Of a stretch of DNA of 64,000 nucleotides, positions 11,786-23,834 are shown in pieces. The position numbers and the translations under genes were made by a program. Each line of letters opens with the position of its first letter. The first letter of the stretch is position 1. The notes beneath the pieces were generated by a model. That model had not been told where the DNA came from. It saw only the letters and a list, made by a program, of their open reading frames with translations, and searched no databases. The stretch spans positions 37,810 to 101,809 of the forward strand of contig JACCGJ010018413.1 in assembly GCA_013407085.1 (NCBI GenBank). The letters run 5' to 3'. Origin of the DNA: Atriophallophorus winterbourni. Its lineage: Eukaryota; Platyhelminthes; Trematoda; Plagiorchiida; Microphallidae.

Positions 11786-12929
11786 GTAAATCATTCAAGA
11801 TATTGGATGTTACTAAAAGGTTACCATTTAATCGCTGATTCTAAAATACAAATCCCTGTCAGGAGATAAAATTGAGGAACCTCATTTTCCTCACATCGAA
11901 TTGTAAGTCAATAATATCATTCAAAAAAATCTATTCAAACCTGATCGAGTAAATTCTATACACGATGAGCTTCAGACAAATTTATATGATCAGACAATAA
12001 ATTGACTGCCCAAAACCGCACGCTGGTCAGAGGTTGTGAGAATCTATCAGTTAATATAATGCCACATTTCTCCATTCGCCGTTAATACCTGCGTTGAAAT
12101 CCCGTTGAGCGAACCTATACGAAAACAGTAGAATCCTACTGGACACTATTATCGCCATAGTATTGAAGAAAGAGCATTTAATAATATCTATATTCAATAC
12201 GAACCCTATGTAACAGTGGCATACATGTATAACTTTGTTATATTCAATCTTGTTATGTCAAAATTTATTAATGCTGTAGAAACAGGAGATCATAAACAAC
12301 CGACTCATTCATGAGTTCTTCAGTTGCTCTCAACATTAGCGTCGAACCTACTTCTAAAAAGCACTGGTAAACTCGATTTTGGCGAGACAATTCATAACGA
12401 GTTTGCAACTTTTCTATCCGGTGAAGAGTTGTGCATACTTTCTGCATTCAGAAATGGTTCTGTCCTTTTATAATCCAATTAGGTTGGTAGATTTGCTTTA
12501 GAGAATACGTATCCGTTCGCAGAGTTTTTTCCAAGCTTTATGATTTCGAAAAAATAGAAGACTTATCCATCATGAATACTGTAAAATATGGGGAGTTTTC
12601 AAAGCCATTTTCTAGATTTATATGATTTGTTGTATTCGCTGGCAAGTAACCAAGAGCTCATTCTTCCCAATCTGAGCAATAGGAGCGAGGTTAGTTAAAC
12701 AAAGTAAAATAAAAGCTATCGGTCGTTTTTCTTGAAAATAATGTTCAGAAAATGTCAGGGAACTTTATGAATACTGTAGCAAGCATGCAATTTTAATTTC
12801 AAAATTTTATATATTTCACACCGATAAATTATATATTTCTACAAGTTCTAATAACGTGCACAAGCAATGAAATATTCAAATTTGTTAGAACGAATCGGTA
12901 TTTCAATGTTACCAGACGCGGTGTAAAAT
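11786..12929. other. 5' flank of the formin gene, no promoter assigned
   Basis: AT-rich sequence without a convincing open frame. Promoter or untranslated-exon signals for the formin gene would be expected here. I see AT-rich tracts (for example near 12805-12835) but nothing specific enough to call. Confidence 0.4.
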
Positions 12930-13130
12930 GTGGCGATTTTGAAATCTGGTTATCTACCAATGACATCGTTCACATGCCGAATTCGATATTTGGATGATAG
13001 AGATCCATTTTCTAGTCACACCGTGACAGTTTTTGAACCAGTTAGACCACCTCTACACACGTTTCTCGTGGAAATACCGCTGAACGTCCAACTTTCAAGT
13101 GTGCACAAAAGTCTTCAAGCTCCCCAAAGT
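12930..13130 (+). CDS. FHOD-type formin, coding exon 1
   Basis: This is the first coding exon of an FHOD formin, an autoinhibited actin nucleator and bundler that acts on stress fibres and sarcomeres in other animals. It encodes FTCRIRYLDDRDPF, then FEPVRPPLHTF and VHKSLQAPQS. These match the start of the FHOD GTPase-binding-like domain (in vertebrates RVQYLEDTDPF and VHRLLGAPL). Two in-frame Met codons, at 12930 and 12960, could start translation. I use 12960 for counting because vertebrate proteins have only a short lead before this motif. The exon ends AGT/gtaaca at 13130, phase 0. The next intron is only 34 bases long. Confidence 0.9.
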
Positions 13131-13164
13131 GTAACAAAATTTATCAAATCTAATATCTTTCTAG
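13131..13164 (+). other. 34-base intron (formin intron 1)
   Basis: It starts GTAACA and ends TTTCTAG, with CTAAT upstream as a possible branch site. Removing it is required: 34 is not a multiple of three, and only after removal does the FHOD homology continue (APQS then LEDSALQLC). Confidence 0.85.
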
Positions 13165-13286
13165 TTGGAAGACTCTGCGCTTCAATTATGCCGTTTCGCT
13201 CAATCTCAAGCGGAATTCGGGGCATATTTGGATCTGGACTCTTCCTTGCAAGAGCAATGGGAAGAATTGGAAGTAACTAACGATCA
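13165..13286 (+). CDS. FHOD-type formin, coding exon 2
   Basis: Encodes LEDSALQLCRFA, then GAYLDLDSSLQEQWEEL. This corresponds to the FHOD GTPase-binding-like domain segment LEDCALQV...YYLDTELSLEEQREML. The acceptor is tttctag and the donor is gatca/gtgagt. It ends in phase 2, and the missing base is supplied by exon 3 to give Gln. Codons 58-97 when counted from 12960. A 921-base intron follows; I see no repeat or gene in it. Confidence 0.9.
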
Positions 13287-14207
13287 GTGAGTTCCTGTCA
13301 TGATGCATTCCTTCACGTTCGCTTTCACACAATTAATAAACTCAGAGTTAGTGAAATTTTCAAAACTGTGCGATATTTTTCTGCATCGTTCATTCTATAG
13401 ATATCATAACCTTACTTTGATTTAATTTAATTTAATTTGAAAATTTTTCCTCTTTCTGTTTTTTCAATTAGAAATACGTAGTATATACATTATTCGTTTA
13501 GAAATTTAATTGAATGAACTCTGTTAAGGCTAACTCATTTTCGACCAGGCTCTACTATTTCTATTAGAAAATATATCCATAAATACTTGTTCTAAATGGA
13601 AGCATATCGCACTGGATGTCCAATACATTCTGTATAGGGTTCCATGCTGTCACTCCCTCCAGAGGTGCAACACTGAAGTGAAAATACTTGTACTGTCTTC
13701 CATTATTTCTGACCAGATGATCAACCATTTACCGTTGTCATCACTGTTCAGCGCGCATTAAGAATTCATATAAACATGTAGTCCCGTGTCTACTCATATC
13801 GCTACTACTACACATATGCAAGAGAAAGGTTTCTTACTATTCACTCATGATGATCCCTTTATCATTCCGATATAATACTTGATATTTAGCTTTCATAAAA
13901 CTAATGTTAATTGTAAGTTGCAACTAATTATCACTTCGTTAAGTTATGCGAAAATTCATCTCAGTTATATAAGTGTTTTGTTTCCACATATTATAATTAA
14001 AATATGCGTTTGAAATTATTCTACTTATTGTATTTTGATTAGGATCCAAAATAAATTTATGTATAGAAAGTGTAATGAACACAAAATCTCTAAGTATTCT
14101 AATCAGATATCCCAATTCGAGAATAAAGTTGTCTGAAAGATTTTTACTTATACTTTTAATATTCGCTCTGTCGGTGCACCAATAGTCAAGCTTTTTATTT
14201 TCATCAG

Positions 14208-14263
14208 GGAAAACAGCATTGTACTGCGAACAAAATTGGTGGTCCGTGTCAAGACAATTATTG
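14208..14263 (+). CDS. FHOD-type formin, coding exon 3
   Basis: A 56-base exon encoding ENSIVLRTKLVVRVKTIIG. It matches the FHOD linker from the GTPase-binding-like domain into FH3 ([20 protein letters not shown]). The acceptor is ttttcatcag and the donor is G/gtaagta. It enters with one base (completing CAG) and leaves in phase 1. Confidence 0.9.
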
Positions 14264-14539
14264 GTAAGTATATTACATCATACAGGTGATTAATGGTGAT
14301 AGAAATTTGTTGCTATACATATCATACGGTCACGGCTGGAATGAATATGGGATGAGTTATTTCTTTCAAAATGTTTCAATGGATTACAAATCATATAGTA
14401 TATAACAACCAATACCAGCTTTTTGAATGCACGCTTGATCAAGAGGAACCGCTTCTAGTGTAAAGGGAAGAGGCAGAAGTTTGTGACTGGCGTCCGAATA
14501 TTAATATTTTTGGGACGCGTTAAGCTTGCAGTATAAAAT

Positions 14540-14735
14540 CACAAGCCGCAAAGTGTCACACAGTCAAACACTGCACGTGGGCTAAGATACTGTCAGGTTG
14601 CTTAGGACTAGACAGATATGTGAAAGGAAAATAGCAATGGCAGTGAGACTCCAGCGTGTATTCACATGCAGCTCACAACTTGTGGCAAATCAGTTTAGCA
14701 CGGTGTTAGTTGTACAGCACAAAAGTGCTGCACGA
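14540..14735 (+). repeat. Dispersed repeat C, copy 1
   Basis: Shares with the other copies the blocks AAAGTGTCACACAGTCA, TAAGATACTGTCAGGTTG and CTAGACAGATAT. It continues into the region GTGAGACTCCAGCG...GGCAAATCAGTTTAGCA, which is also present at 19014-19215 and 26510-26752. No coding content. Confidence 0.7.
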
Positions 14736-16094
14736 TTGCATATTCGTGCTTGTAGTACACAAATTCGAGTAACCTAGGAAAGTAAAATTTTGATTTCAAC
14801 CCGTTGTTTGTGGAAATATCAAAACCCGAAAAAGAATTCCAGAGAAAACCTCGAGGATATATTCTGAGCAGTATTTCATTTACACTATTCAACAATAATG
14901 ACATCGTTAATTCAAAGTGCCAGCATAGTTGTTCTTCGTGATCATCCGCTGTCGTGAAGAGAAGGTACATGCTAAAGATAATTCTTATCGAAATACCATG
15001 CCATAGATCTTCATGCACCAATTGACAGAAGATTGCATGCTGACAAGTCCTACTTTTATTATTGCTCCAAATTATTCTCAAAATAAAGCTCTAGAAAACT
15101 GTATGATCGTTTTGGTTAATCTTAATTCTATAGTTGGTGCCATTCACGTGTCTGGCCAAGTTTTTTTGGAAAAGCTCGCAGTAAACAGAGTAAATAAAAA
15201 TTTACAAATTCTCTTGAAATTTGCACGCATTTCAGTCTTTATATGACTGACACGGACTGAATGACCAAACTTGTCTGCTTAAACTCCATTATCAGCGACA
15301 TTCGCCAAAAGACGAAAATGCATCACATGTATACTAAATGCCCCACTCTACTACAACAATCATCTGACTAACAAAGCAAGTTCTTTACGAAAGCTGAGCT
15401 TCCATTGCATCTAAAACATATCGTGGTTTGATAAGGTGATAAATTCCGTATACTCTTTAACGCTGGTCTACAGAGCATGTTCTAGCTACTTTGAAAACGT
15501 CGCTTAGGATAAGTGTTCCATGCGTATAAAAAAGAAAATTACCGCATTCCCAAATGCCAACTCTATGATAAGTTGAAATTAAAAAGTTTACCTTAAGGTA
15601 AGCTGCATCTGCGCTTTAAATATATTTGTTAAATGATACCAATGGTATCGACACGGCCGAATGTTCTCTTTATCTTACGTGAAGATCAATATCAATAGGT
15701 TACGCTGTTTGGGTGACGTTTTACGGATGCCCGATTTTCGAAACAGATTCTTTTGGCGACGCCACATCTCGATTAGCGTAAATCTCGTGGTGGCCAAACC
15801 GTCACGTGGCATATGCAGCTAAATCTCTTACTAATAACCTTTCTAAAGTCGGTGCAGCACGCCTTTCTGGTTATGGTCCCCGCGATCAGTTATCGCAACG
15901 GTTAGTTACGCTTCATGATATGTTTTGGAAACCACGTTCAGTGACGGTCTTGCACTAAACATCTTCGAGTGTTTGTTTAATCTTGCATGTTGTCAAGCGG
16001 AGTGACGAGGAAAGCTGTCGTGCTGATGTGGCTCTACTCGTTCAGGAAACTTCATTGAATGCATTTTCCATTCGAGGTTTAGGCACCTAATCCC

Positions 16095-16260
16095 AGTTTG
16101 TTTGTGCTCACTATCCTTTAGAATCCGTAGCCATTTAAGTCCCACATTTCCCTATCTTGTGGGTTTTTACATTGTCATGGCTGTATAGCAAATAATAATT
16201 CTGTACATTCTACTGGTGTAATGCTGTTTTTTATGATAATGATGATGATATGAACCCCAC
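16095..16260 (+). repeat. Dispersed repeat D, copy 1
   Basis: Shares GTTTGTGCTCACTATYC, a GTCATGGCTGT-like block, a GGTGTAATGCTGT-like block and a terminal GATGATGATG run with 19750-19910 and 29830-29965. The match is diffuse. Confidence 0.45.
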
Positions 16261-16269
16261 AAAGTATGT

Positions 16270-16352
16270 ATGAAAACACAAGCCTGATCCAGGCAAAGTG
16301 CCGCACAGTCAGATTGCACGTGGGCGAAGATTCTGTCAGGTTGCCAAGGCCC
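16270..16352 (+). repeat. Dispersed repeat C, copy 2
   Basis: AAAACACAAGCCTGATCCAG, then GCAAAGTGCCGCACAGTC and TTCTGTCAGGTTGCCAAGGC. Only the first about 85 bases of the family are present. It directly follows repeat D. Confidence 0.75.
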
Positions 16353-18574
16353 ACAAAGTAGTAATAATTTGCTCTTAATTCGCTCTTTAAGCTAAAAAAT
16401 AGCAGCAGTTGATGTTAGTTGCTAAAAGGATATCATGTAGTCGCCTAAAATTGGTTACTTGACCGAATATTGTAAATGGTGTGGGAGCGCAAGTTGATCC
16501 CGAAGAGAACCATCGCGCTGATACTAGACCTTAACGTGGTGCGATTTATGTGAACTCATGACCCATAGGAGGTTAAGTTCTTTATCATACCCGGAAGGAA
16601 CCAGCCAAAAGTTTCACAAACAACTGTCTTGTGGTTCAGAATGTTTAGCCAGGACTCCTGAGGTCCCCCAAGTTAATTCCCTCTTTCGACGTGTGCAACT
16701 ATGTGATGCAAGTTAAATGACATTTAGTGCTCCCACGTCATCTAACCCCACCGTTCTCACCGCGTGCAAGTCTCGCAGCCCAGGTTGGTCTTTAATAATA
16801 TCGTCCTCTTCTGGCGCCAATTGATCCTTCTTGTAAATCTTTTAACTTAACCACCATTGATGTACAGAAGCTTGTACACAACGGATAACGGACAGTCTCG
16901 GTCTGCACATTTGATAATCCTGACATCGATATGGCTTTTTGTCTCAAAAACGTATAAACGGTTACTCGTCTGTCTAGTTCCTTAAGATTACATAAAGCTT
17001 ACCATCTACGCATGTTCAGTGATGCTGTCACCACGGTATGCGGTCGAGCTAGTGTAGGGATCGTTTTGGTTAACGGTGCTTAGGTCGCACTATTTGACAA
17101 GTCAAAAACTGCGTTTGTGCACAAAAACCGAGATCACAATAACTTCTGAAACCGATTTGTGACTATACACCTACCAAATGTGCTTCTATACAAAATCACA
17201 AATTAATTGGATGCATATCAAGTAGTAACTATTGTCTTGTCCAGAGATTTTACTATTCGTTTTGACCATCTATCTTCAACCGAGCAATTTTTGGTCAAAC
17301 TGGAATATCACGAAACTGTTACTTTCGAAAGGCTGCTGACTTCGTGATTAAATATAACGTTCTATATCACCAGCGCTACCTTTTACCATATAAGCGTCAC
17401 CGCTTTTAATGAAATTCTTCGTGGACGACCTCTTGCATAAATTTGCCTCTTTCCTCCTAACTTCTCATGAGTGGGTTCGGTCCACGAGTGTCGCGGAGGC
17501 CGGGGCATCTGCGTAGAAACTGTTCACTCTACACCAAGCGCTTTTGATATGATTTGGTGGCAAGCCAGAAAACTTGAAACGCAGCCAAATTTAGTCGAGC
17601 CTTATTTCCCCTCGGTTCTTGAGGAGTTCCGGGTTAATTAAATATCGCATTTTTCTAAAGTTGCTATAGATAATATTGATGAACAATGGACTGAAATACA
17701 ATCCAGTTCATTAATTAATGAAAGAACACTGGTTAATATTTGCTAGGAGCACACATATTATGTTACGATAGTTTTTGAAACGCTCTCTGGTTTCCAATTT
17801 GAGGTCTGAGTGGAGTACCAAGGCTCAGAAATGAAATATTCGGCGACCGCAGGCAATTTTCGATCCCACAAAATCACCAGAAATACTGTTAGTGGGTAAC
17901 AATATATCAGCTAGGTGATCCGTACGGCAAGTGGTTCAACAGTTTTTTTAACATTCATGAGGCGTAAGGCGAAATGCTTTGATTCGTGATTTACCTGGCC
18001 TTAAGCAGCCACCGAATCTGAGTATATAGAACGCTACTCATTCCGGTCAGTTTTTCGAAATGCCTACGGAATCAAATGTCGACATTGAACTCCGAAGCCT
18101 TGAGCGTTGCAAAGCAGATCCTGATCTATCAGTACCGTTATTGTTTAAAAATGACATTTGGGGTCTAGTAAGCCTCAATGAAACCCACTGTCTAGCGTTT
18201 ATGATACCTGATTATTTTATTTTTATACGTTTGTATAGCACGTTTAACTACACTTCTATCCGACATCGCAACCTAAAAAGTAAGCCTAAGAATGTATTGC
18301 TTGATCAGTAGTTGAAGACAATGTGAGTAAAGTCGGTAGCCACTTCTGTCAATTCGATGAATATATGTTAGTTTACATGCTTATTAGACTTTTGAATCCC
18401 GTATTGAATTGACAAATTATTGTTAGGGACACTGCTGGGGTAGGTGTTCGATCACTATCTTGTCAAATATATCAGAATACATACAGTTTCCTATTATCAT
18501 AACCACCTATTTTTCGCATGGTATATTTTCGATATTCTTTCACTCATACTTAATTTTATTTGGTTTTCCCATAG

Positions 18575-18642
18575 AAAAATTGCTCAATTCTACCGGAAAA
18601 GAATTACGACGAGATTTGTTCTCTCTAAAGCAAATATTCCAG
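18575..18642 (+). CDS. FHOD-type formin, coding exon 4
   Basis: A 68-base exon encoding EKLLNSTGKELRRDLFSLKQ, then IFQ. This is one of the most conserved FHOD blocks, at the start of FH3 (vertebrate LRRSLFSLKQIFQ). The acceptor is tttcccatag and the donor is CAG/gtatgt. It enters with two bases (G+AA = Glu) and leaves in phase 0. Confidence 0.95.
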
Positions 18643-19013
18643 GTATGTTTTACATTATCCTTTATTCGGAACTTCGAACTCATGAGAAATTTTAGTTATG
18701 CTATCTCATTCCTCTAATTAAAACATTCAATATTTTCGTAGTTCTGTACACAATTCTTAGTGCATTTTCCACAGTCAATATCATTTTGTAGATTTGATTT
18801 GATGTTATTTTTTGTAACAGTTCGCTCAGGTGATCGCGACCAATGGTGACTCGGAAGCGAGAACACGTTGCAATCTGATTGTCATTTCCTATCTCATAGA
18901 TCTGTCCAAACTCAAACAACCTGACAATGCCTCCGCCAGCGTGTAGGTTTGGCTGTGCGGTATTTTGCTTGACTCCAGGCTTGCGATTTCCTACGTATGT
19001 GTCACCTTGCAAT

Positions 19014-19215
19014 CACATGCCTGATCCAGGAAAAGTGTCACACAGTCAAAGACTTCACGTGGACTAAGATACTGTCAGGTTACCAAGGCCTAGACAGATA
19101 TAAGCAATGAAACTTAAAATGATGGCGAGACAACAGCATGTTTCCGCATGTAGGTCGCTACCGGTGACAAATCAATTTAGCATGGCGTTAGCTGAACAGC
19201 ACAGAAGTTCTGTAA
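19014..19215 (+). repeat. Dispersed repeat C, copy 3
   Basis: TGCCTGATCCAGGAAAAGTG, then TAAGATACTGTCAGGTTACC and the downstream half of the family (GTGACAAATCAATTTAGCA). Confidence 0.75.
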
Positions 19216-19749
19216 GATTACACCTCCACGCGGTGCCCGCTCAGTTAGGTTTCTGTGTTCACTTTACTATTGTTCATTGTGATTGTATCCCCGTTTAGCA
19301 CTAGTGTAATGGGGAACAGTGCGACGTGCTGTGGTTCGGCGGTTCACTCTTCTGGTTACAGACCAGTTAAGTGAGAGATATGGCTCAGTAACATGGTCAG
19401 TGACAGCCTAGTTGTAAGCGTATTTTGCTACTGCTTAACTAATCTTGTGTTTCGTGAAGTGCATGGGCAAGAAAAGCTTGTTATGATGTATATAGATGCA
19501 GATCCATACAATATTCCGGTGCAAAATAAGTTCAAACAATGGCTGAAAAATTACTATAACAGGGCCGCACCCTTTCCACTAGGTGAAATCGTATATTCTA
19601 TACATCTACACCAACTGAAATTAAGCACCACGCCTATGTACTCTAGCAGCCTGATAAGTGATAAAATAGGTAAAAGCCGCAGTTGAACCAAACAACTGAT
19701 GTCCTCGTACTCGTTCGCACAAAACCTTCAGTCTAGGTGCACGAACCTC

Positions 19750-19910
19750 GTCTCGTTGTGTTTGTACTCACTATTCCATAGATTCTGTCGTGCTTTAAGT
19801 TCCATTTTCCTCATCTATTTTGATTTCTAGTCATGGTTTTATTACATGGAAACGTTTCGTAAATGATTCCGAAGGCATGTCTCCAATGATGATGTGTTCG
19901 AATGCTTTTT
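19750..19910 (+). repeat. Dispersed repeat D, copy 2
   Basis: TTTGTACTCACTATTCCATA and TAGTCATGG, then AATGATGATG, in the same order as copy 1. More diverged at its 3' half. Confidence 0.4.
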
Positions 19911-20516
19911 ACCGATCGGTTCGTTGAAATTGTTCTTTTAATAATAACCTCGAGACGAATAACCCTGGTATTTTGTGTTCCCGATTTACGCTGCGAGTGA
20001 TTCGAATCAAATCAAATCCTGTTCCGTGATCTCTAAGGGTTTTCTGCAGTTTCGCCTGTCAATAAGATAATTATATAATTGAGTGATGCCAGTTTCAATC
20101 AAGTACACGGTGTCACCGTTAACCCTCAATCCCATATTAAAGTTCCGTCAATTATGGCAATATCACAATAATAATAATAATATCACAACCCATGCATACC
20201 CTCCTGACACATGTGTGATTTTCTATTATCCATAGCTGTTCTTCCATTCATTTTATCTGAAGTTGGTACAACGTAATTGTTATCATAACTCTGACAAATG
20301 AAGACACATAAAACACCGTCGAACATGATTTCAATCAATATTGGCCCACTGTTTTCGTAATAATGCTTGGAGCTGGAACTAACTTACCAGGTTCACTCGC
20401 TTGAACTAACCTTTTATATATATCCAGCTCCACGATTTTCAATTTTAACCCACAACGGCTGCTTAAATCCCAATGAATATTTTCACTTCCTCGGTTTCAT
20501 ATTTATTTCCATGCAG

Positions 20517-20622
20517 GATGACAAGGACTTGGTTCATGAGTTTGTTACCAATTCTGGACTGGACTGCTTGGTCAGTGTCGCTCTCAGGTCCGATCAGAAT
20601 GAACAAAACTACATTTTGCGCG
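20517..20622 (+). CDS. FHOD-type formin, coding exon 5
   Basis: Encodes DDKDLVHEFVTNSGLDCLVS, then SDQNEQNYILR. This is an FH3 armadillo helix block (vertebrate DKDLVPEFVHSEGLSCLI and NYQSYILR). The acceptor is tccatgcag and the donor is CGCG/gtgagt. It starts in phase 0 and leaves with one base. Codons 140-174. The 970-base intron that follows shows no repeat that I can match. Confidence 0.95.
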
Positions 20623-21592
20623 GTGAGTGGTCATTGTGTAATCTAACGTTGCATTCCCCACTCGATTTAGTTGCTTACGCGCATACGTAGATAACAGTTC
20701 AGGTTGCGCAAGTTCATCTGCTCCTGATGTCGAATTGCAGTTGGCCATTTTGCAATCTAGTTGGAACTGGTTGTCTATTGTCTTATGGCCGCGGACTGAA
20801 ATTGTGATATTTTGCATAACCCAATCTATCACGTTTAATTTTCGCTCAGCAGTAGCACATAAACCCATCTGTAATGAGTCTAAATTTGCGTAGGTATTCT
20901 AATGAAAGCGACAATCATCAATACAACTTTCCCAAAAAGTATTGCTGGCAATATTGCCATTTCTGATAAAAAGGCTAATTTTTATCCAATGGATGCAAAG
21001 TCCACACTAAAATATGAGATCGTATTGTAGTTTTACATGATGCGCTGCCGTATGACCACAAATGGATGAGCTATGGTGCTGTCTCCTAGTTCAGCGTATT
21101 TGATGCTTGTTTGCCGAAGAATCCGAGCTAGATTTGGTCCCATGCAAGTAGACGACGTTTCAAACTCAAGGGTCTTGCGTTTCCATAACTACCTACATGT
21201 GCGTCCGTTCAGTGATGCTGTGACTGGATACCTTACCACATCGTTTTTAACGGCTTGGTAGCCCGTTTGCCACAATATCCCTGAATGTAAAATCCAACGG
21301 CCTATATTCGATTCCAATAATTTTTTTGCATATGGTCATGTTGATGCTAAGCTCTTACGGTTGAGATAAATGGGTATGGCCCTTAGCTGTTTTAGTATGT
21401 GCTTCACAACCCTTTCATGCGCACTCTTGAGATTAAACAAAAGTTTTATAAATAACAATTAGAAGCAAAATTATTGCACTACATGCTGTCGATTCGCGCG
21501 GATTTTGTGTGGCAGTTGTTGTTGTTGTCTGTCATTTTGATATATTTTGGAATGCTTTTCGCCGGCATATTTGCGTCCGTCGCATTTTTTAG

Positions 21593-21687
21593 CTCTTGGA
21601 CAGATCATGCTCTACGTGGATGGTATGGCTGGTGTGATCGAACACCCGGATACACTACGATGGCTCTATTCTCTCCTTTCTTCCAAA
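21593..21687 (+). CDS. FHOD-type formin, coding exon 6
   Basis: Encodes [20 protein letters not shown], then [12 protein letters not shown]. It is the strongly conserved FH3 block found in all FHOD proteins (ALGQLMLFVDGMLGVV). The acceptor is cgcatttttag and the donor is AAA/gtgggt. It enters with two bases and leaves in phase 0. The 2.0-kb intron that follows holds only chance frames. Confidence 0.95.
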
Positions 21688-23722
21688 GTGGGTCAACGTT
21701 TGTCATTTCGGTCTGTGCTTTGGGCGAAAATTCGTCACTCCAATGGCATAAACATGTGTAATAATAACATTTTGCATAAGAAACAATGATTATCGATTTA
21801 TGCCCTCATCTTAATTGTGTTTTTTATCCGTTTTCCTCACTGATCACAAATTCTAGCATATATGGTTATGAGCTGACATTACAGAGACGCCATATACCCA
21901 GACATGCTGTACAGTTCACGCTTTCAATGAAAGTAGTCCACTACTGTTGCTGTTCGCTTGAAGCTGAAACACTGAGGTGGTTATCGAACTTGAAGATTTG
22001 ATGAGGATTGGACAGTATTCCACTGTTACTCAGCCATAGAAACACAGGAAAAGGTTCTTACACACTGCGTCGAGAACCGAAACTACGTGTTCTTAAGAAT
22101 ATCGAAATTCGAATCAATTGTTTTTTCTTCTGTCCTGTTTCCACCCAAATGCAATCGGTTCGGGTTATATTACGATATCATCATGAGTTCATGGTCCCCG
22201 AACTGCGTCCTGTTTGAGACTCTTTCCCGCTAAAAAAAATGCGGGGAATTAGAATACCAGTTGTTTTCATGTTTAACCGCAACCACATGTCTGCCACGAA
22301 ATGTGATGTAACATATTTAGTCTGTAGAGACGTTTTTGCAAACTCCTATATTTGCGTAACGAAAGCATATGGGTGGGTTTTGACAACCGATTGATTCACA
22401 CACAGTAGTTATTGCGCTCATCCTGTGAAAGCGTGGGTAGAAGTTGGATCGATGACATATTTAGTTTTTTTAATGATGACTTGTGTTGGCTTGTTCAAAC
22501 CCCATCAGTTATCGATGCGCTTTCGCTGGTAGTCCATTTCGCAGTGAAAGATGTGGGCTTTGCGTTTTATGTTCTAGATAGGATGGCTTCGTAATTCATT
22601 ATACCTTACTGGCTTTACGAAAGGACTTAGAATTAGTAAATATCTTTCGACTCAATTCGTTTAATTCACAACTCTCGCGTCATCGAAAGTCAAAATATAT
22701 TCAAATGTAGATTCTGTATAATACTGTTCTTTCTAAACGATTTGCGTACTGCGTGTCATAATCGAATCTTGTCTCTTCATCCTGAGGTTTGCAAGCTTTT
22801 TGACGCGCTTACAAAACGTAATAACTCGATCTTTGAACTATGTGCGAACAATCTTGATGTATGGATTTCTAATCAGTTAACTAATAAAGTTTCTTATCGA
22901 AATGCTGATAAGAGTATCTTATGAAATTAAATTTGTTATAATATGTAGGAAAATACACGTGAGCTACTTGAACAACCATCCACAATGAACTCTGCACGAG
23001 ATTGTCCATTTTAATCCGAGCGACTTTTAATCTCGCGAACAATTGTACTTATCTAAAGGAACTGGATTTCCGCTGGGGGAAATCCGGCACCGCTTCACGT
23101 TTTACTTGAAATCGGGCACTTTTCATCTGTATGAGCCAATGCTCGTGTTTAAGCTTCTATTGTGTTTGATGCTTCTACCAGTTACTCTTGTGACTTACGT
23201 TCCAAAACCGTTTCTGGCTTTTGCCGTCATCTTCTGGAATCAGCGAGCATTGAAACAGCGGAAAAGTGGTGAACAATGTTAGACTTTGGAGTCATTGTGA
23301 AATAGGGTAAGTACACCGAACCAAGATAATGAAGAAAAGAACATTTTAAACAAAATAATTGACCACTATGATCCACTAAGTGAATGAATTACTCTAAAAC
23401 TGTCCCTCTTCAGCAAATCCGTCTTATTGTTATGAAACGTATTACTTTCATTTACCTGTACATCTTTCAGGCTTGTAGGTTGGTTGGATTAGTAATTATT
23501 TGTACCGACGAGCATTCTTCCTAGTCGGTTATTGTCGTATGTAACTGAATTACTGTCCTGATGATTCATTCTCTATTGTCAACGACACCCCTGACCAAAT
23601 GTATTAAGCTGTGCTTCGGCTGATTGTCATAGACTGGAATCTTATCTTATATTATGAATGACTGATGAATTTACCGTGCACCATGCCACAGTACACGTCC
23701 ATTGGCTATTTCATCACAACAG

Positions 23723-23834
23723 TTCCGATTACTGACGAAAACCGCCCTCAAATTGCTACTCGTCTTCGTGGAGTATGCGGAAACGAATGCGACCATATTC
23801 ATTCAAGCGGTTCACACCCACCACGCAACTTCAC
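23723..23834 (+). CDS. FHOD-type formin, coding exon 7
   Basis: Encodes [20 protein letters not shown], then TNATIFIQAVHTHHATS. It matches FHOD [22 protein letters not shown] in the FH3 armadillo repeats. The acceptor is atcacaacag and the donor is TCAC/gtaagt. It starts in phase 0 and leaves with one base. Confidence 0.95.

Larger units (their letters stand above)
14264..18574 (+). other. Formin intron 3, carrying dispersed repeats
   Basis: A 4.3-kb intron. It holds two copies of repeat C (14540-14735 and 16270-16352) and one of repeat D (about 16095-16260). The region near 17400-17640 has coding-like composition but is full of stops and matches nothing I can name. No gene is supported. Confidence 0.6.
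18643..20516 (+). other. Formin intron 4
   Basis: A 1.87-kb intron containing repeat C (19014-19215) and repeat D (about 19750-19910). A polypyrimidine tract and atgcag precede exon 5. The open frames at 19107-19298 and 19393-19686 overlap or border repeats, and I do not call them. Confidence 0.6.

Noticed and set aside
18444..18717. Two overlapping + strand frames of 83-85 codons
   Set aside because: They overlap formin exon 4 and run through its acceptor and donor. Only 18575-18642 has family support.
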